Assembly (NCBI RefSeq): GCF_000380085.1 | Contig: NZ_KB904539.1 | Location: 62,001 to 126,000, forward strand | Reading direction: 5' to 3' | Origin: Streptococcus merionis DSM 19192 | GTDB taxonomy: Bacteria; Bacillota; Bacilli; Lactobacillales; Streptococcaceae | DNA: 64,000 nucleotides | Shown: in pieces, positions 47,301 to 54,287 of the stretch | Position numbering within the stretch: position 1 is the first letter of the stretch | Layout: the number at the start of each line of letters is the position of its first letter | Program-made: the position numbers and the translations under genes | The notes under the pieces: model-generated | Database searches by the model: none | What the model was told of the DNA's origin: nothing | What the model saw: the letters and a program-made list of their open reading frames with translations, nothing else

Positions 47301-47374
47301 AATTCTGTCCTCGCTGATGTGATTGTTGATATTAAAAATAGTTTTTTGGGGGGCCTGCAATGCCTGCTTCTAGG

Positions 47375-47467
47375 TTAAATTTTTACAAACTGTTCAAGAA
47401 TATCTTGATACCCGACTAACTGAGCCCCTTGTGGTGATATTTGACTTGAAAGAATGATATAGAGGGG
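47375..47467 (-). pseudogene. Fragment of a lost gene
   Basis: Thirty open codons ending in a stop, with protein-like composition (LSSQISPQGAQLVGYQDILE, then QFVKI). No start codon or RBS. Probably the decayed tail of an unrelated gene displaced by the cluster. Family not recognised. Confidence 0.3.
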
Positions 47468-47582
47468 CTATTATAGAAAGATAAGGCAAGCAACTCTATC
47501 AATCGCTAACTTACTTGCAACTTAAAAAGAATACTCATTCCTGATTCCATCATCTGGTACGTTGTATTTTGATGCACTTATA

Positions 47583-47611
47583 ACGATACCGCTTCTCTAT
47601 ACCTTTGTCAA
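47583..47611 (-). promoter_or_regulatory. Candidate promoter of the export/transferase operon
   Basis: Minus strand: consensus TTGACA (47611-47606), 17-nt spacer, TATCGT (47588-47583). It lies about 285 bases before the S26 gene. The remaining 47612-47914 gap holds only a palindrome, ATTTCACTGACGTTAGTGAAAT, near 47835 and no gene. Confidence 0.45.
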
Positions 47612-47914
47612 GAGACAATAGTAAAATATTAGAACCTGTAGTCACAGTTCAACACTTTGATTCAAGGATAAATTTCCACACTCGTCGTTCGTTTTTTCAA
47701 AATATAGTTTGTATTTTGAAAAACTTGCCTTGATGATCGAAAAATGATTTCCTGAATTAAAGAATCTTACTGATGTCTACAGGTTCTTAGACTTGTTTGG
47801 AGACGATAAGTCTCTTGAATCGGTGGAGAAAGCATTTCACTGACGTTAGTGAAATCACGGCTTTTGTCTCACTCCCCAGTCAAATATTCCCAAATTAGAT
47901 TTGGTGAGGTGCTC

Positions 47915-48994
47915 TTAAAAATATAATAATTCTTTAGGTGTCTGGGTGAAGAGGTCAAAACCTGTCTCGGTTACAACACCGCAGTCTTCAATACGGACAC
48001 CGACCTTGCCTGGGATATAGATCCCTGGTTCAACGGAGAAGGCCATCCCTGGCTCAAGAACCAAATCATTACCCTCCATAATGGATGGGAATTCGTGGAC
48101 GCTGCTCCCAATTCCATGTCCCAGACGATGATTGAAATACTCACCGTAGCCAGCTTTAGCAATGACGTTTCGGGCAGCGGCGTCAACTTCTGCTGCAGTC
48201 ACACCAGGTTTGATGGTATCAATAGCTGTCAGCTGCGCTTCCAAGCAGAGATGGTAGATGTCTTTTTTGAACTGGTCTGGCTGACCAACAGCTACGGTTC
48301 GTGTCATATCAGACATGTAGCCATTGTTTTCCGTTCCAAGATCAAAGAGCAAAAGGGCATCATTTTGGATCAGGTTATTGCCGGGATGACCGTGCGGATT
48401 TGCAGCATTGTCGGCTGATAGAACCATGGTCTCAAAGCTCATCTTGGACACACCAGCTTTTTTCATGCCAAATTCAATCTCGGTGATGATGTCTGTCTCC
48501 GTTTTTTCCAATGAAATCGCCTGAAATCCGATTTGCATAGCCTTGTCAGCAAAGCTTCCTGCATACATAAGTTTGGCCACCTCATCAGCTGATTTGATCA
48601 ATTTCATACGGTTGATTAACGGGGTTAGGTCTGCAAAGTCGGCCGAGATAGCCTGACGGAGACCGTGGTATCTAGTCAGATTGAGACTGTCAAACTCTGC
48701 CAAGACTTTATTTGAGGAGAGCTGACCAATAGCGTCTGCAATCTTAGTCCACGGATTTTCTGAGTCTTGATAGCCGATGACCTCAAAAGGGACCTTGTTT
48801 TTTGCGCCAGCGGTTTCCAGAGCTGGTAGGAAAAGTAGCGGTTCGCGGTCTCTAAAGACGAAGAGGAAGAGATGACGTTCGTGCGGATCGCTGTAAAATC
48901 CAGTCAGGTAATTGATGGAGACAGGATCTGAAAAAATAGCTAGACCAGCATTTTCACTGTCCAAGTGGGCGACGATTTGATGTATTTTTTCCAT
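47915..48994 (-). CDS. pepQ: Xaa-Pro dipeptidase
   Basis: 359-residue cytosolic M24B metallopeptidase that splits X-Pro dipeptides. Metal-ligand motifs are complete: LLLFDLGTENNGYMSDMTRT (two Asp), HGIGSSVHE (His), EPGIYIPGKVG (Glu) and VRIEDCGVV (Glu). The ATG at 48994 gives the normal start MEKIHQIVAHLD; a longer in-frame reading extends into the ccpA promoter region and lacks an RBS. The divergent pepQ-ccpA arrangement is standard in lactic acid bacteria and streptococci. Confidence 0.95.
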   Translation of the reverse strand: MEKIHQIVAHLDSENAGLAIFSDPVSINYLTGFYSDPHERHLFLFVFRDREPLLFLPALETAGAKNKVPFEVIGYQDSENPWTKIADAIGQLSSNKVLAEFDSLNLTRYHGLRQAISADFADLTPLINRMKLIKSADEVAKLMYAGSFADKAMQIGFQAISLEKTETDIITEIEFGMKKAGVSKMSFETMVLSADNAANPHGHPGNNLIQNDALLLFDLGTENNGYMSDMTRTVAVGQPDQFKKDIYHLCLEAQLTAIDTIKPGVTAAEVDAAARNVIAKAGYGEYFNHRLGHGIGSSVHEFPSIMEGNDLVLEPGMAFSVEPGIYIPGKVGVRIEDCGVVTETGFDLFTQTPKELLYF

Positions 48995-49166
48995 AAAATA
49001 GACCAACTTTCTAATCTTAGAAATTAAGTTATTCCCATTTTTCCAAAAAATCTCTGAAAAAGCAAGGAAAAAGAGCGTTTTCACTTGAAAGACATTCTAT
49101 AAAATGTTAAACTAAAGGATAGAATGTAAGCGAAATTTTCAAAAACGATAGAAAGGACATTCATTT

Positions 49167-50171
49167 ATGTTAAATACTGACGAAACAGTCACCATTTATG
49201 ACGTTGCTCGTGAAGCAGGAGTTTCTATGGCAACGGTTAGCCGTGTCGTTAACGGCAACAAAAACGTTAAGGAAAATACCCGTAAGAAAGTCCTCGAAGT
49301 TATCGAGCGCTTGGACTACCGTCCCAATGCCGTTGCGCGTGGACTGGCAAGTAAGAAAACAACGACAGTTGGGGTCGTGATTCCAAATATCGCTAATGCC
49401 TATTTCTCAACTTTAGCGCAAGGGATCGACGATATCGCCGAAATGTATAAGTACAACATCATCATTGCGAACAGTGATGAAAACGATGATAAGGAAGTGA
49501 ACGTAGTCAATTCTCTTTTTGCAAAACAGGTTGATGGGATTATCTTCATGGGCTACCATTTGACAGATAAGGTACGTGCTGAATTTTCGCGCTCCCGCAA
49601 GCCGATCGTTCTTGCAGGAACGGTTGATTTGGAACATCAATTGCCAAGTGTTAATATTGACTACAAGCAAGCCACAGCTGACGCTGTTAAGCTCTTGGCG
49701 AAAAACAATAAGAAAATTGCCTTTGTATCTGGCCCTCTTCTGGATGAGATTAATGGTAAGGTGCGCTTAAAGGGTTATAAAGAAGGGCTAAAATCTAGCA
49801 AGATTTCCTTTAACGAGGGGCTTGTCTTTGAAGCTAAGTATAAGTATCAAGAAGGTTATGCACTGGCGGAGCGTGTGCTTAAGTCAGGTGCCACAGCAGC
49901 AGTGGTGGCAGAGGATGAAATTGCTGTCGGTCTTTTGAATGGTGTTGAGGATGCGGGGATTAAGGTTCCTGAAGACTTTGAAATCATCACCAGCAACGAT
50001 TCAACGCTCACTAAGTTTGCGCGTCCAAACTTGACCTCTATTAGCCAACCAATCTACGATATTGGTGCCATTGCTATGCGGATGTTGACTAAGATCATGC
50101 TCAAAGAAGACCTAGAAGACCGCGAAGTGATCCTTAACCACACGATTGCAGAGCGCAAGTCAACTAAATAA
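49167..50171 (+). CDS. ccpA: Catabolite control protein A
   Basis: 334 residues, LacI family. HTH TIYDVAREAGVSMATVSRVV (about 9-28) and the CcpA-typical NVKENTRKKV hinge entry, then the effector domain with the HPr-Ser-P-binding surface. It represses or activates carbon genes by binding cre sites, one of which I see before glpK in this window. TGTAAGCG in its own upstream region (about 49125) is half a cre. RBS AGAAAGGACATTCATTT. Followed by a strong terminator. Confidence 0.96.
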   Translation: MLNTDETVTIYDVAREAGVSMATVSRVVNGNKNVKENTRKKVLEVIERLDYRPNAVARGLASKKTTTVGVVIPNIANAYFSTLAQGIDDIAEMYKYNIIIANSDENDDKEVNVVNSLFAKQVDGIIFMGYHLTDKVRAEFSRSRKPIVLAGTVDLEHQLPSVNIDYKQATADAVKLLAKNNKKIAFVSGPLLDEINGKVRLKGYKEGLKSSKISFNEGLVFEAKYKYQEGYALAERVLKSGATAAVVAEDEIAVGLLNGVEDAGIKVPEDFEIITSNDSTLTKFARPNLTSISQPIYDIGAIAMRMLTKIMLKEDLEDREVILNHTIAERKSTK

Positions 50172-50177
50172 ACAATA

Positions 50178-50207
50178 AAATCCAGCTCAGTTGTGAGTTG
50201 GATTTTT
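50178..50207 (+). terminator. ccpA terminator
   Basis: AAAATCCAGCTCA-GTTG-TGAGTTGGATTTT, 13-bp stem with one G-T pair, followed by TTAA. Confidence 0.85.
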
Positions 50208-50238
50208 AAGGTCCATAGCCATTGTAATCACCTGTCCA

Positions 50239-50267
50239 TTGTCTTTTTGTCTTGAAAAAGCTATAAT
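50239..50267 (+). promoter_or_regulatory. Promoter placed directly on the glycosyltransferase start codon
   Basis: TTGTCT (50239-50244), 17-nt spacer, perfect TATAAT (50262-50267). The ATG at 50274 is 6 bases after the -10 hexamer, where transcription would begin. No Shine-Dalgarno precedes it, so the mRNA should be leaderless. Confidence 0.65.
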
Positions 50268-50273
50268 AAAACC

Positions 50274-51269
50274 ATGAAGATTTTGTTGTATTTAGAGGGA
50301 GAAAAGTTAATCTCTAAGTCAGGGATTGGCCGCGCTATCAAACATCAGGAGCGGGCTCTGGCTTTGGCTGGGATTGCTTATACGACTAACCCTAAGGAAG
50401 ACTATGACATTGTCCACATCAATACCTATGGATTTAAGAGTTTACACCTTTTGCGCCGTGCTAAAAAGCAGGGGAAGCGTGTGATTGTACACGCCCATTC
50501 GACTAAAGAAGATTTTGAAAACTCCTTTAAAGGCTCGAACTGGTTGGCTCCTTTTGTTAAAAATTATCTGACTTTCTTTTATCAGCAGGCGGATCATATT
50601 ATCACGCCGACCCCTTATTCAGAGAGTCTTTTGCGCAGCTATGGGATTACTCGCCCGATTTCGGCTATTTCAAATGGCATTGAACTCAGTAAATATCAGC
50701 CAAACGAGGCCAAAGAGCAAGCCTTTCGCCAGTATTTTAATTTGAGTGCTGAGGATAAGGTTGTCGTTAGTGCAGGGCTTTATTTTAAGCGCAAGGGGAT
50801 AGTGGATTTTGTCAAGGTGGCCGAGCGAATGCCTCATGTGCGCTTTATTTGGTTTGGTCAGATTAATAAACACTTGATTCCGCGGGATGTTGTCGATATT
50901 GTGGAGAAAAATCATCCTGAAAATGTTAGTTTTCCTGGCTATATCAAAGGCCCTGTTTTTGAGGGTGCTATGAGTGGTGCGAATGCTTTCTTTTTCCCGT
51001 CTTATGAGGAGACTGAAGGGATTGTGGTGCTAGAAGCTTTGGCTAGTTACCAGCATGTGCTGGTTCGAGACATTCCTGTTTATCGGGGCTGGCTGGATGA
51101 GTCGGCTGTTGTGATGGGAAGCTGCAATGACGATTTTGTTGCCGCACTTGATGCTATTCTAGCTGGCCAGTTGGACCGCCGAGAGGCGGGATACGGTGTG
51201 GCTGAGAGTCGCTCCATTGAAGCAGTTTCCAAACAATTAGCTCAGGTTTACCATCGCGTTATGGAGTAA
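50274..51269 (+). CDS. cpoA: GT4 glycosyltransferase, glycolipid synthesis (CpoA-like)
   Basis: 331 residues, GT-B fold, GT4 family: N-terminal LYLEGEKLISKSGIGRAI, mid-region VSAGLYFKRKGIVDFVK and the E-x7-E motif in PSYEETEGIVVLEALA. By position (after ccpA, before a second GT4 gene and thrS) it matches the pneumococcal cpoA gene, whose product adds the second sugar of the diglycosyl-diacylglycerol membrane lipid and anchors lipoteichoic acid synthesis. It has no RBS and appears to be translated from a leaderless mRNA. The N-terminus is conserved-looking, so a later start is unlikely. Confidence 0.82.
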   Translation: MKILLYLEGEKLISKSGIGRAIKHQERALALAGIAYTTNPKEDYDIVHINTYGFKSLHLLRRAKKQGKRVIVHAHSTKEDFENSFKGSNWLAPFVKNYLTFFYQQADHIITPTPYSESLLRSYGITRPISAISNGIELSKYQPNEAKEQAFRQYFNLSAEDKVVVSAGLYFKRKGIVDFVKVAERMPHVRFIWFGQINKHLIPRDVVDIVEKNHPENVSFPGYIKGPVFEGAMSGANAFFFPSYEETEGIVVLEALASYQHVLVRDIPVYRGWLDESAVVMGSCNDDFVAALDAILAGQLDRREAGYGVAESRSIEAVSKQLAQVYHRVME

Positions 51270-51272
51270 GAT

Positions 51273-52604
51273 ATGCGTATTGGACTTTTTACAGATACTT
51301 ATTTTCCTCAGGTTTCAGGTGTTGCGACATCAATCAAGACCCTGAAAACAGAGCTGGAAAAGTTAGGTCATACGGTCTTTATTTTCACAACTACAGATAA
51401 GCATGTCAATCGTTACGAGGATTGGCAGGTGATTCGTATTCCTAGTGTGCGGTTTTTTGCCTTTAAAGACCGTCAAATCGCCTATGCTGGATTTACGGAT
51501 GCGGTCAAGATTGCAAAGCGTTATCATCTAGACATTATTCATACTCAGACGGAGTTCAGTCTGGGGATTTTAGGGAAAATGATTGCCCGGGAATTGAAAA
51601 TTCCAGTGGTTCATACCTACCATACCAACTATGAGGATTATGTCCACTATTTGGCTAAGGGAAAAATTATTCGACCGAGCATGGTCAAGTACATCGTGCG
51701 TTCTTACTGTACTCAGCTAGATGGGGTAATCTGTCCGAGTGAGATTGTCGAAGACATGCTGACAGATTACAAGATTAATGCACCAAAGCGTGTCATCCCA
51801 ACAGGTATTGACCTAGAGAAGTTTCGCAGGCCAGAATTGACGGACGGGGACATTCGAGCTATTCGCGATCAACTGGGCATTCTTGATGATGAGACCTTTT
51901 TACTCAGTCTATCGCGTGTCTCTTATGAGAAGAATATTCAGGCTATTATCAAGGCCATGCCGTCTGTATTGAGTCAAGGTTTGCAAGCTAAATTGGTCAT
52001 TGCAGGCGATGGACCCTACCTGACTGACTTAAAGCACTTGGTAAGTGAATTAGGGCTTGAGGAGGTCGTTCAGTTCACAGGCATGATTGCGCCAGGAGAG
52101 ACTGCACTCTACTACAAGGCAGCAGACTTTTTCGTATCAGCTTCTACGTCTGAAACTCAGGGATTAACCTATCTTGAAGCGCTTGCTACAGGGACGCCAG
52201 TGATTGCTCATGCCAACCCTTACCTCAATCAGCTCATTACGAATCGGATGTTCGGCACGCTTTACCCTTACAATCAAGATTTGGCCGATGCTATCGTGGA
52301 TGCTATCATCACAACTCCAGATATGACTCAAGAAGCTTTGGAGGAAAAGCTCTACGAAATTTCAGCAGAAAATTTTGGGCGTACTGTTGCGGAATTTTAT
52401 CTGGATACCATTATGAACCACGAAGCCCGTAGGGCTAATGGCGAGTTTGCTCCTATTCCTGTTGTCATTGCCAGAAAAGCAACCAAGACAGGTATTGTCG
52501 TTGCTAGAAAGAGCATTTACCTACCCAAACGGATCTTGATGAAATCCACAGTTCGCTCCAGACGGTTTATTCGTGATTTGAGCAAACGGATTGAGAAAGA
52601 CTAG
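51273..52604 (+). CDS. GT4 glycosyltransferase, monoglucosyldiacylglycerol synthase-like
   Basis: 443 residues: MRIGLFTDTYFPQVSGVATS start, VVHTYHTNYEDYVHYLAKG, VIPTGIDL and STSETQGLTYLEALATG (E-x7-E), all typical of 1,2-diacylglycerol 3-glucosyltransferases of Gram-positives. It works with the preceding gene to make membrane glycolipids, and in group B streptococci the related IagA is needed for lipoteichoic acid anchoring. The basic C-terminal tail (KATKTGIVVARKSIYLPKR) suits membrane association. It lies 3 bases after the previous gene. Confidence 0.86.
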   Translation: MRIGLFTDTYFPQVSGVATSIKTLKTELEKLGHTVFIFTTTDKHVNRYEDWQVIRIPSVRFFAFKDRQIAYAGFTDAVKIAKRYHLDIIHTQTEFSLGILGKMIARELKIPVVHTYHTNYEDYVHYLAKGKIIRPSMVKYIVRSYCTQLDGVICPSEIVEDMLTDYKINAPKRVIPTGIDLEKFRRPELTDGDIRAIRDQLGILDDETFLLSLSRVSYEKNIQAIIKAMPSVLSQGLQAKLVIAGDGPYLTDLKHLVSELGLEEVVQFTGMIAPGETALYYKAADFFVSASTSETQGLTYLEALATGTPVIAHANPYLNQLITNRMFGTLYPYNQDLADAIVDAIITTPDMTQEALEEKLYEISAENFGRTVAEFYLDTIMNHEARRANGEFAPIPVVIARKATKTGIVVARKSIYLPKRILMKSTVRSRRFIRDLSKRIEKD

Positions 52605-52614
52605 GAGACTTGCC

Positions 52615-52975
52615 ATGAAGAAGTACGGATCTTATCTTACTGGACTGAGGAGATTTATCGGCTTTTGGCTTATCTAGGAGTGATTGTTTATGATGAGATG
52701 ACAGCGAAAGCTTGGATGGTCTCTAGCCTTGTTTTTCACAACCCGTTTTGATTGCTTTTTTCTCTCTGCTGTTCGGGTTAAGGCGAGGATTTGCTTGGAC
52801 TTTCCCAATTCTAGTCAGTTTGTTATTTGTGCCATCTGTGATTTACACATATGTCGCTTATCCTGCTGAGGGAATGGAAGCTTACCTGTTGCCTTATGGC
52901 CTCATTTCTTTAGTATTTATCACCCTTGGCGCAGTGATTCGAAAAATGGTTAAAAATCTTTGGAAAAATACCTGA
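52615..52975 (+). pseudogene. Frame-shifted gene for a small membrane protein
   Basis: Three consecutive reading frames together give one plausible protein: MKKYGSYLTGLRRFIGFWL, then (shifted) LAYLGVIVYDEMTAKAW, then (shifted again near 52748) FFSLLFGLRRGFAWTFPIL and onward to a stop at 52975. Two frameshifts break it near 52672 and 52747. The reconstructed product of about 119 residues has three or four membrane segments. It starts 11 bases after the glycosyltransferase stop. The family is not identified. Confidence 0.6.
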
Positions 52976-53063
52976 AAAATGTTCGTTAGGACTAGCAGTC
53001 AAAAGACATTTACAGGAGATACTATTTTCTTCTGTGTCAACCTTGCCAAAAAGATAATCTAGC

Positions 53064-53092
53064 TTGCAATCCAGATTTTCTTGTGCTATACT
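53064..53092 (+). promoter_or_regulatory. Promoter of the T-box leader
   Basis: TTGCAA (53064-53069), 17-nt spacer, TATACT (53087-53092), immediately upstream of the T-box RNA. Confidence 0.7.
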
Positions 53093-53098
53093 ATCTGT

Positions 53099-53317
53099 CA
53101 GAGACATGTCAAATGAAGCTAGGCTGGCCTAGAGAGTGCGTGGCGCTGTGAATCGCACCCAGCTGTTTGTTTGGTACTCCTCGTTATGATTTTATGCAAA
53201 CATAAAAGGGTGGTTCCCTTATCGCCAAACATGAGGTTCATGGTTCTTTTGGATACCATGGATAAATGAAGGTGGAACCACGTTGCGACGTCCTTTTTGA
53301 GGATGTCGTTTTGTTTT
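53099..53317 (+). ncRNA. T-box leader (probably threonine-specific)
   Basis: The antiterminator T-box motif AGGTGGAACCACG is at 53270-53282, directly followed by the terminator GCGACGTCC...GGATGTCGTTTTG (53285-53313). Upstream, GTGCG/CGCAC and GGTTCC-type helices fit stem I. Uncharged cognate tRNA stabilises the antiterminator and lets transcription continue. A Thr codon (ACC) lies in GCACCCAGC of the putative specifier region, but I could not fold it to prove the specifier. Cognate target is probably thrS, 970 bases downstream, with another gene between. Confidence 0.82.
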
Positions 53318-53546
53318 TGGTGAAAAATTTTTTGACACTCTCTTAGGTGGTGTCGTCGTGAGCTTGATGATGTTTCTTTCTAAGATTTTTTCTTTGTTAT
53401 TCTACAAATACCAAGAAAAATCAAGAAAGAAATCGTATTAATCTCCCTGACTAATTTGAAAGCCTCGGGTCTTTCAAGCTGCGAGAATTCACCACGGCGG
53501 AGAGTGTCAGCATAGTTCAGAGTAAGAAAAAGAAAGGATCTGTTAT

Positions 53547-54014
53547 TTGGAAATTACAGCTTTTGAAGAGCGTTATCAATCCCAAGTGATTGATTTCATT
53601 CTAAGGATTCAGCAAGAAGAATTTGAATTGAGTATCTCTTTGGACGAACAGCCTGACCTGCTTGATATCAAGAAATACTATCCGAATCGTTTTTGGTTAG
53701 CTACTGAGAAGGAGCAAGTGATTGGTTGCATTGGGTTAGTACTTTTGGATAATGACAATGTTGCTCTAAAAAAGATGTTTGTTCATTCAGCTGCTCGTCA
53801 AAAAGGAGTTGGTAAACTTCTAATGGTACAATTTATGAATTATTGTCAAAAATGCGGCATACATTCTGTATTTCTTGGCACCACAAGTCGGTTTAAAGCA
53901 GCTCAATATTTTTACCAAAAAGTTGGTTTCGCTGAGATAACAAAGGACAATCTCCCAGATGATTTTCCTATCTTAGATGTTGATGATAGATTTTATCAAT
54001 TCCATTTGAACTGA
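53547..54014 (+). CDS. GNAT-family N-acetyltransferase
   Basis: 155 residues: GNAT fold with the acetyl-CoA pyrophosphate loop in FVHSAARQKGVGKLLM (about 92-107) and the C-terminal AAQYFYQKVGFAEI strand. TTG start with AGAAAGG at suitable spacing. Substrate unknown. It sits between the T-box leader and thrS in the same direction with no terminator seen after it, so it is probably under threonine T-box control, either by insertion or by design. The 230 bases before it contain a small hairpin (TTGAAAG/CTTTCAA) and no gene. Confidence 0.8.
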   Translation: MEITAFEERYQSQVIDFILRIQQEEFELSISLDEQPDLLDIKKYYPNRFWLATEKEQVIGCIGLVLLDNDNVALKKMFVHSAARQKGVGKLLMVQFMNYCQKCGIHSVFLGTTSRFKAAQYFYQKVGFAEITKDNLPDDFPILDVDDRFYQFHLN

Positions 54015-54032
54015 CCAAAATAATCTAACAGT

Positions 54033-54088
54033 ACTGAGCGAGCCTTGCGAGCACAAACGATAGTTATCGCCGAGGTGGGGCTCTCAGT
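54033..54088 (+). repeat. Palindromic structured element upstream of thrS
   Basis: ACTGA-gc-GAGCC pairs with GGCTC-TCAGT, enclosing a second hairpin CGATA-GT-TATCG (54058-54069). It resembles a small extragenic palindromic element. Confidence 0.55.
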
Positions 54089-54110
54089 AAAAGTAAAGAC
54101 GATCGTTTCT

Positions 54111-54287
54111 AAAGTGGGAGGAAATGAGTATAAATTTAATGGTATCTTCCTTGGAACGCTTACAGGAATTTCGATTCAGTTTGTTTTGAAAAATCCAGAT
54201 ATTTCTTGGATTGCAATAGGAACACTAACAGGTGTGCTAATTGGTTCTGTTATAGATTTTAAAAATAAAAGGAGAAAACAAAAATGA
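54111..54287 (+). CDS. Possible small membrane protein or gene remnant before thrS
   Basis: An open frame ending in a 4-base overlap with thrS encodes two Gly-rich hydrophobic segments ([15 protein letters not shown] and [15 protein letters not shown]) and a basic tail (KNKRRKQK). No convincing start exists: a TTG at 54045 lies inside a palindromic element, and the GTG at 54111 has no RBS. It may be the remaining tail of a lost gene. Coordinates assume the GTG. Confidence 0.3.
   Translation, partial: KVGGNEYKFNGIFLGTLTGISIQFVLKNPDISWIAIGTLTGVLIGSVIDFKNKRRKQK

Noticed and set aside
39219-47360. Reading the cluster as a lasso-peptide pathway
   Set aside because: No asparagine-synthetase-like lasso cyclase and no transglutaminase-like leader peptidase is encoded, and the 38-residue peptide has no Gly followed by Asp/Glu at ring positions 7-9 in a clear core.
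39219-47360. Reading the cluster as a capsule or surface-polysaccharide locus because of the CMP-sugar and sialyltransferase-like genes
   Set aside because: There are no polymerase, flippase, chain-length regulator or undecaprenyl-phosphate transferase genes, and two PqqD-like units point to a peptide substrate. Not fully excluded.
53340-53546. Possible riboswitch between the T-box and the acetyltransferase gene
   Set aside because: Only a simple TTGAAAG/CTTTCAA hairpin is visible and no known riboswitch motif could be matched.
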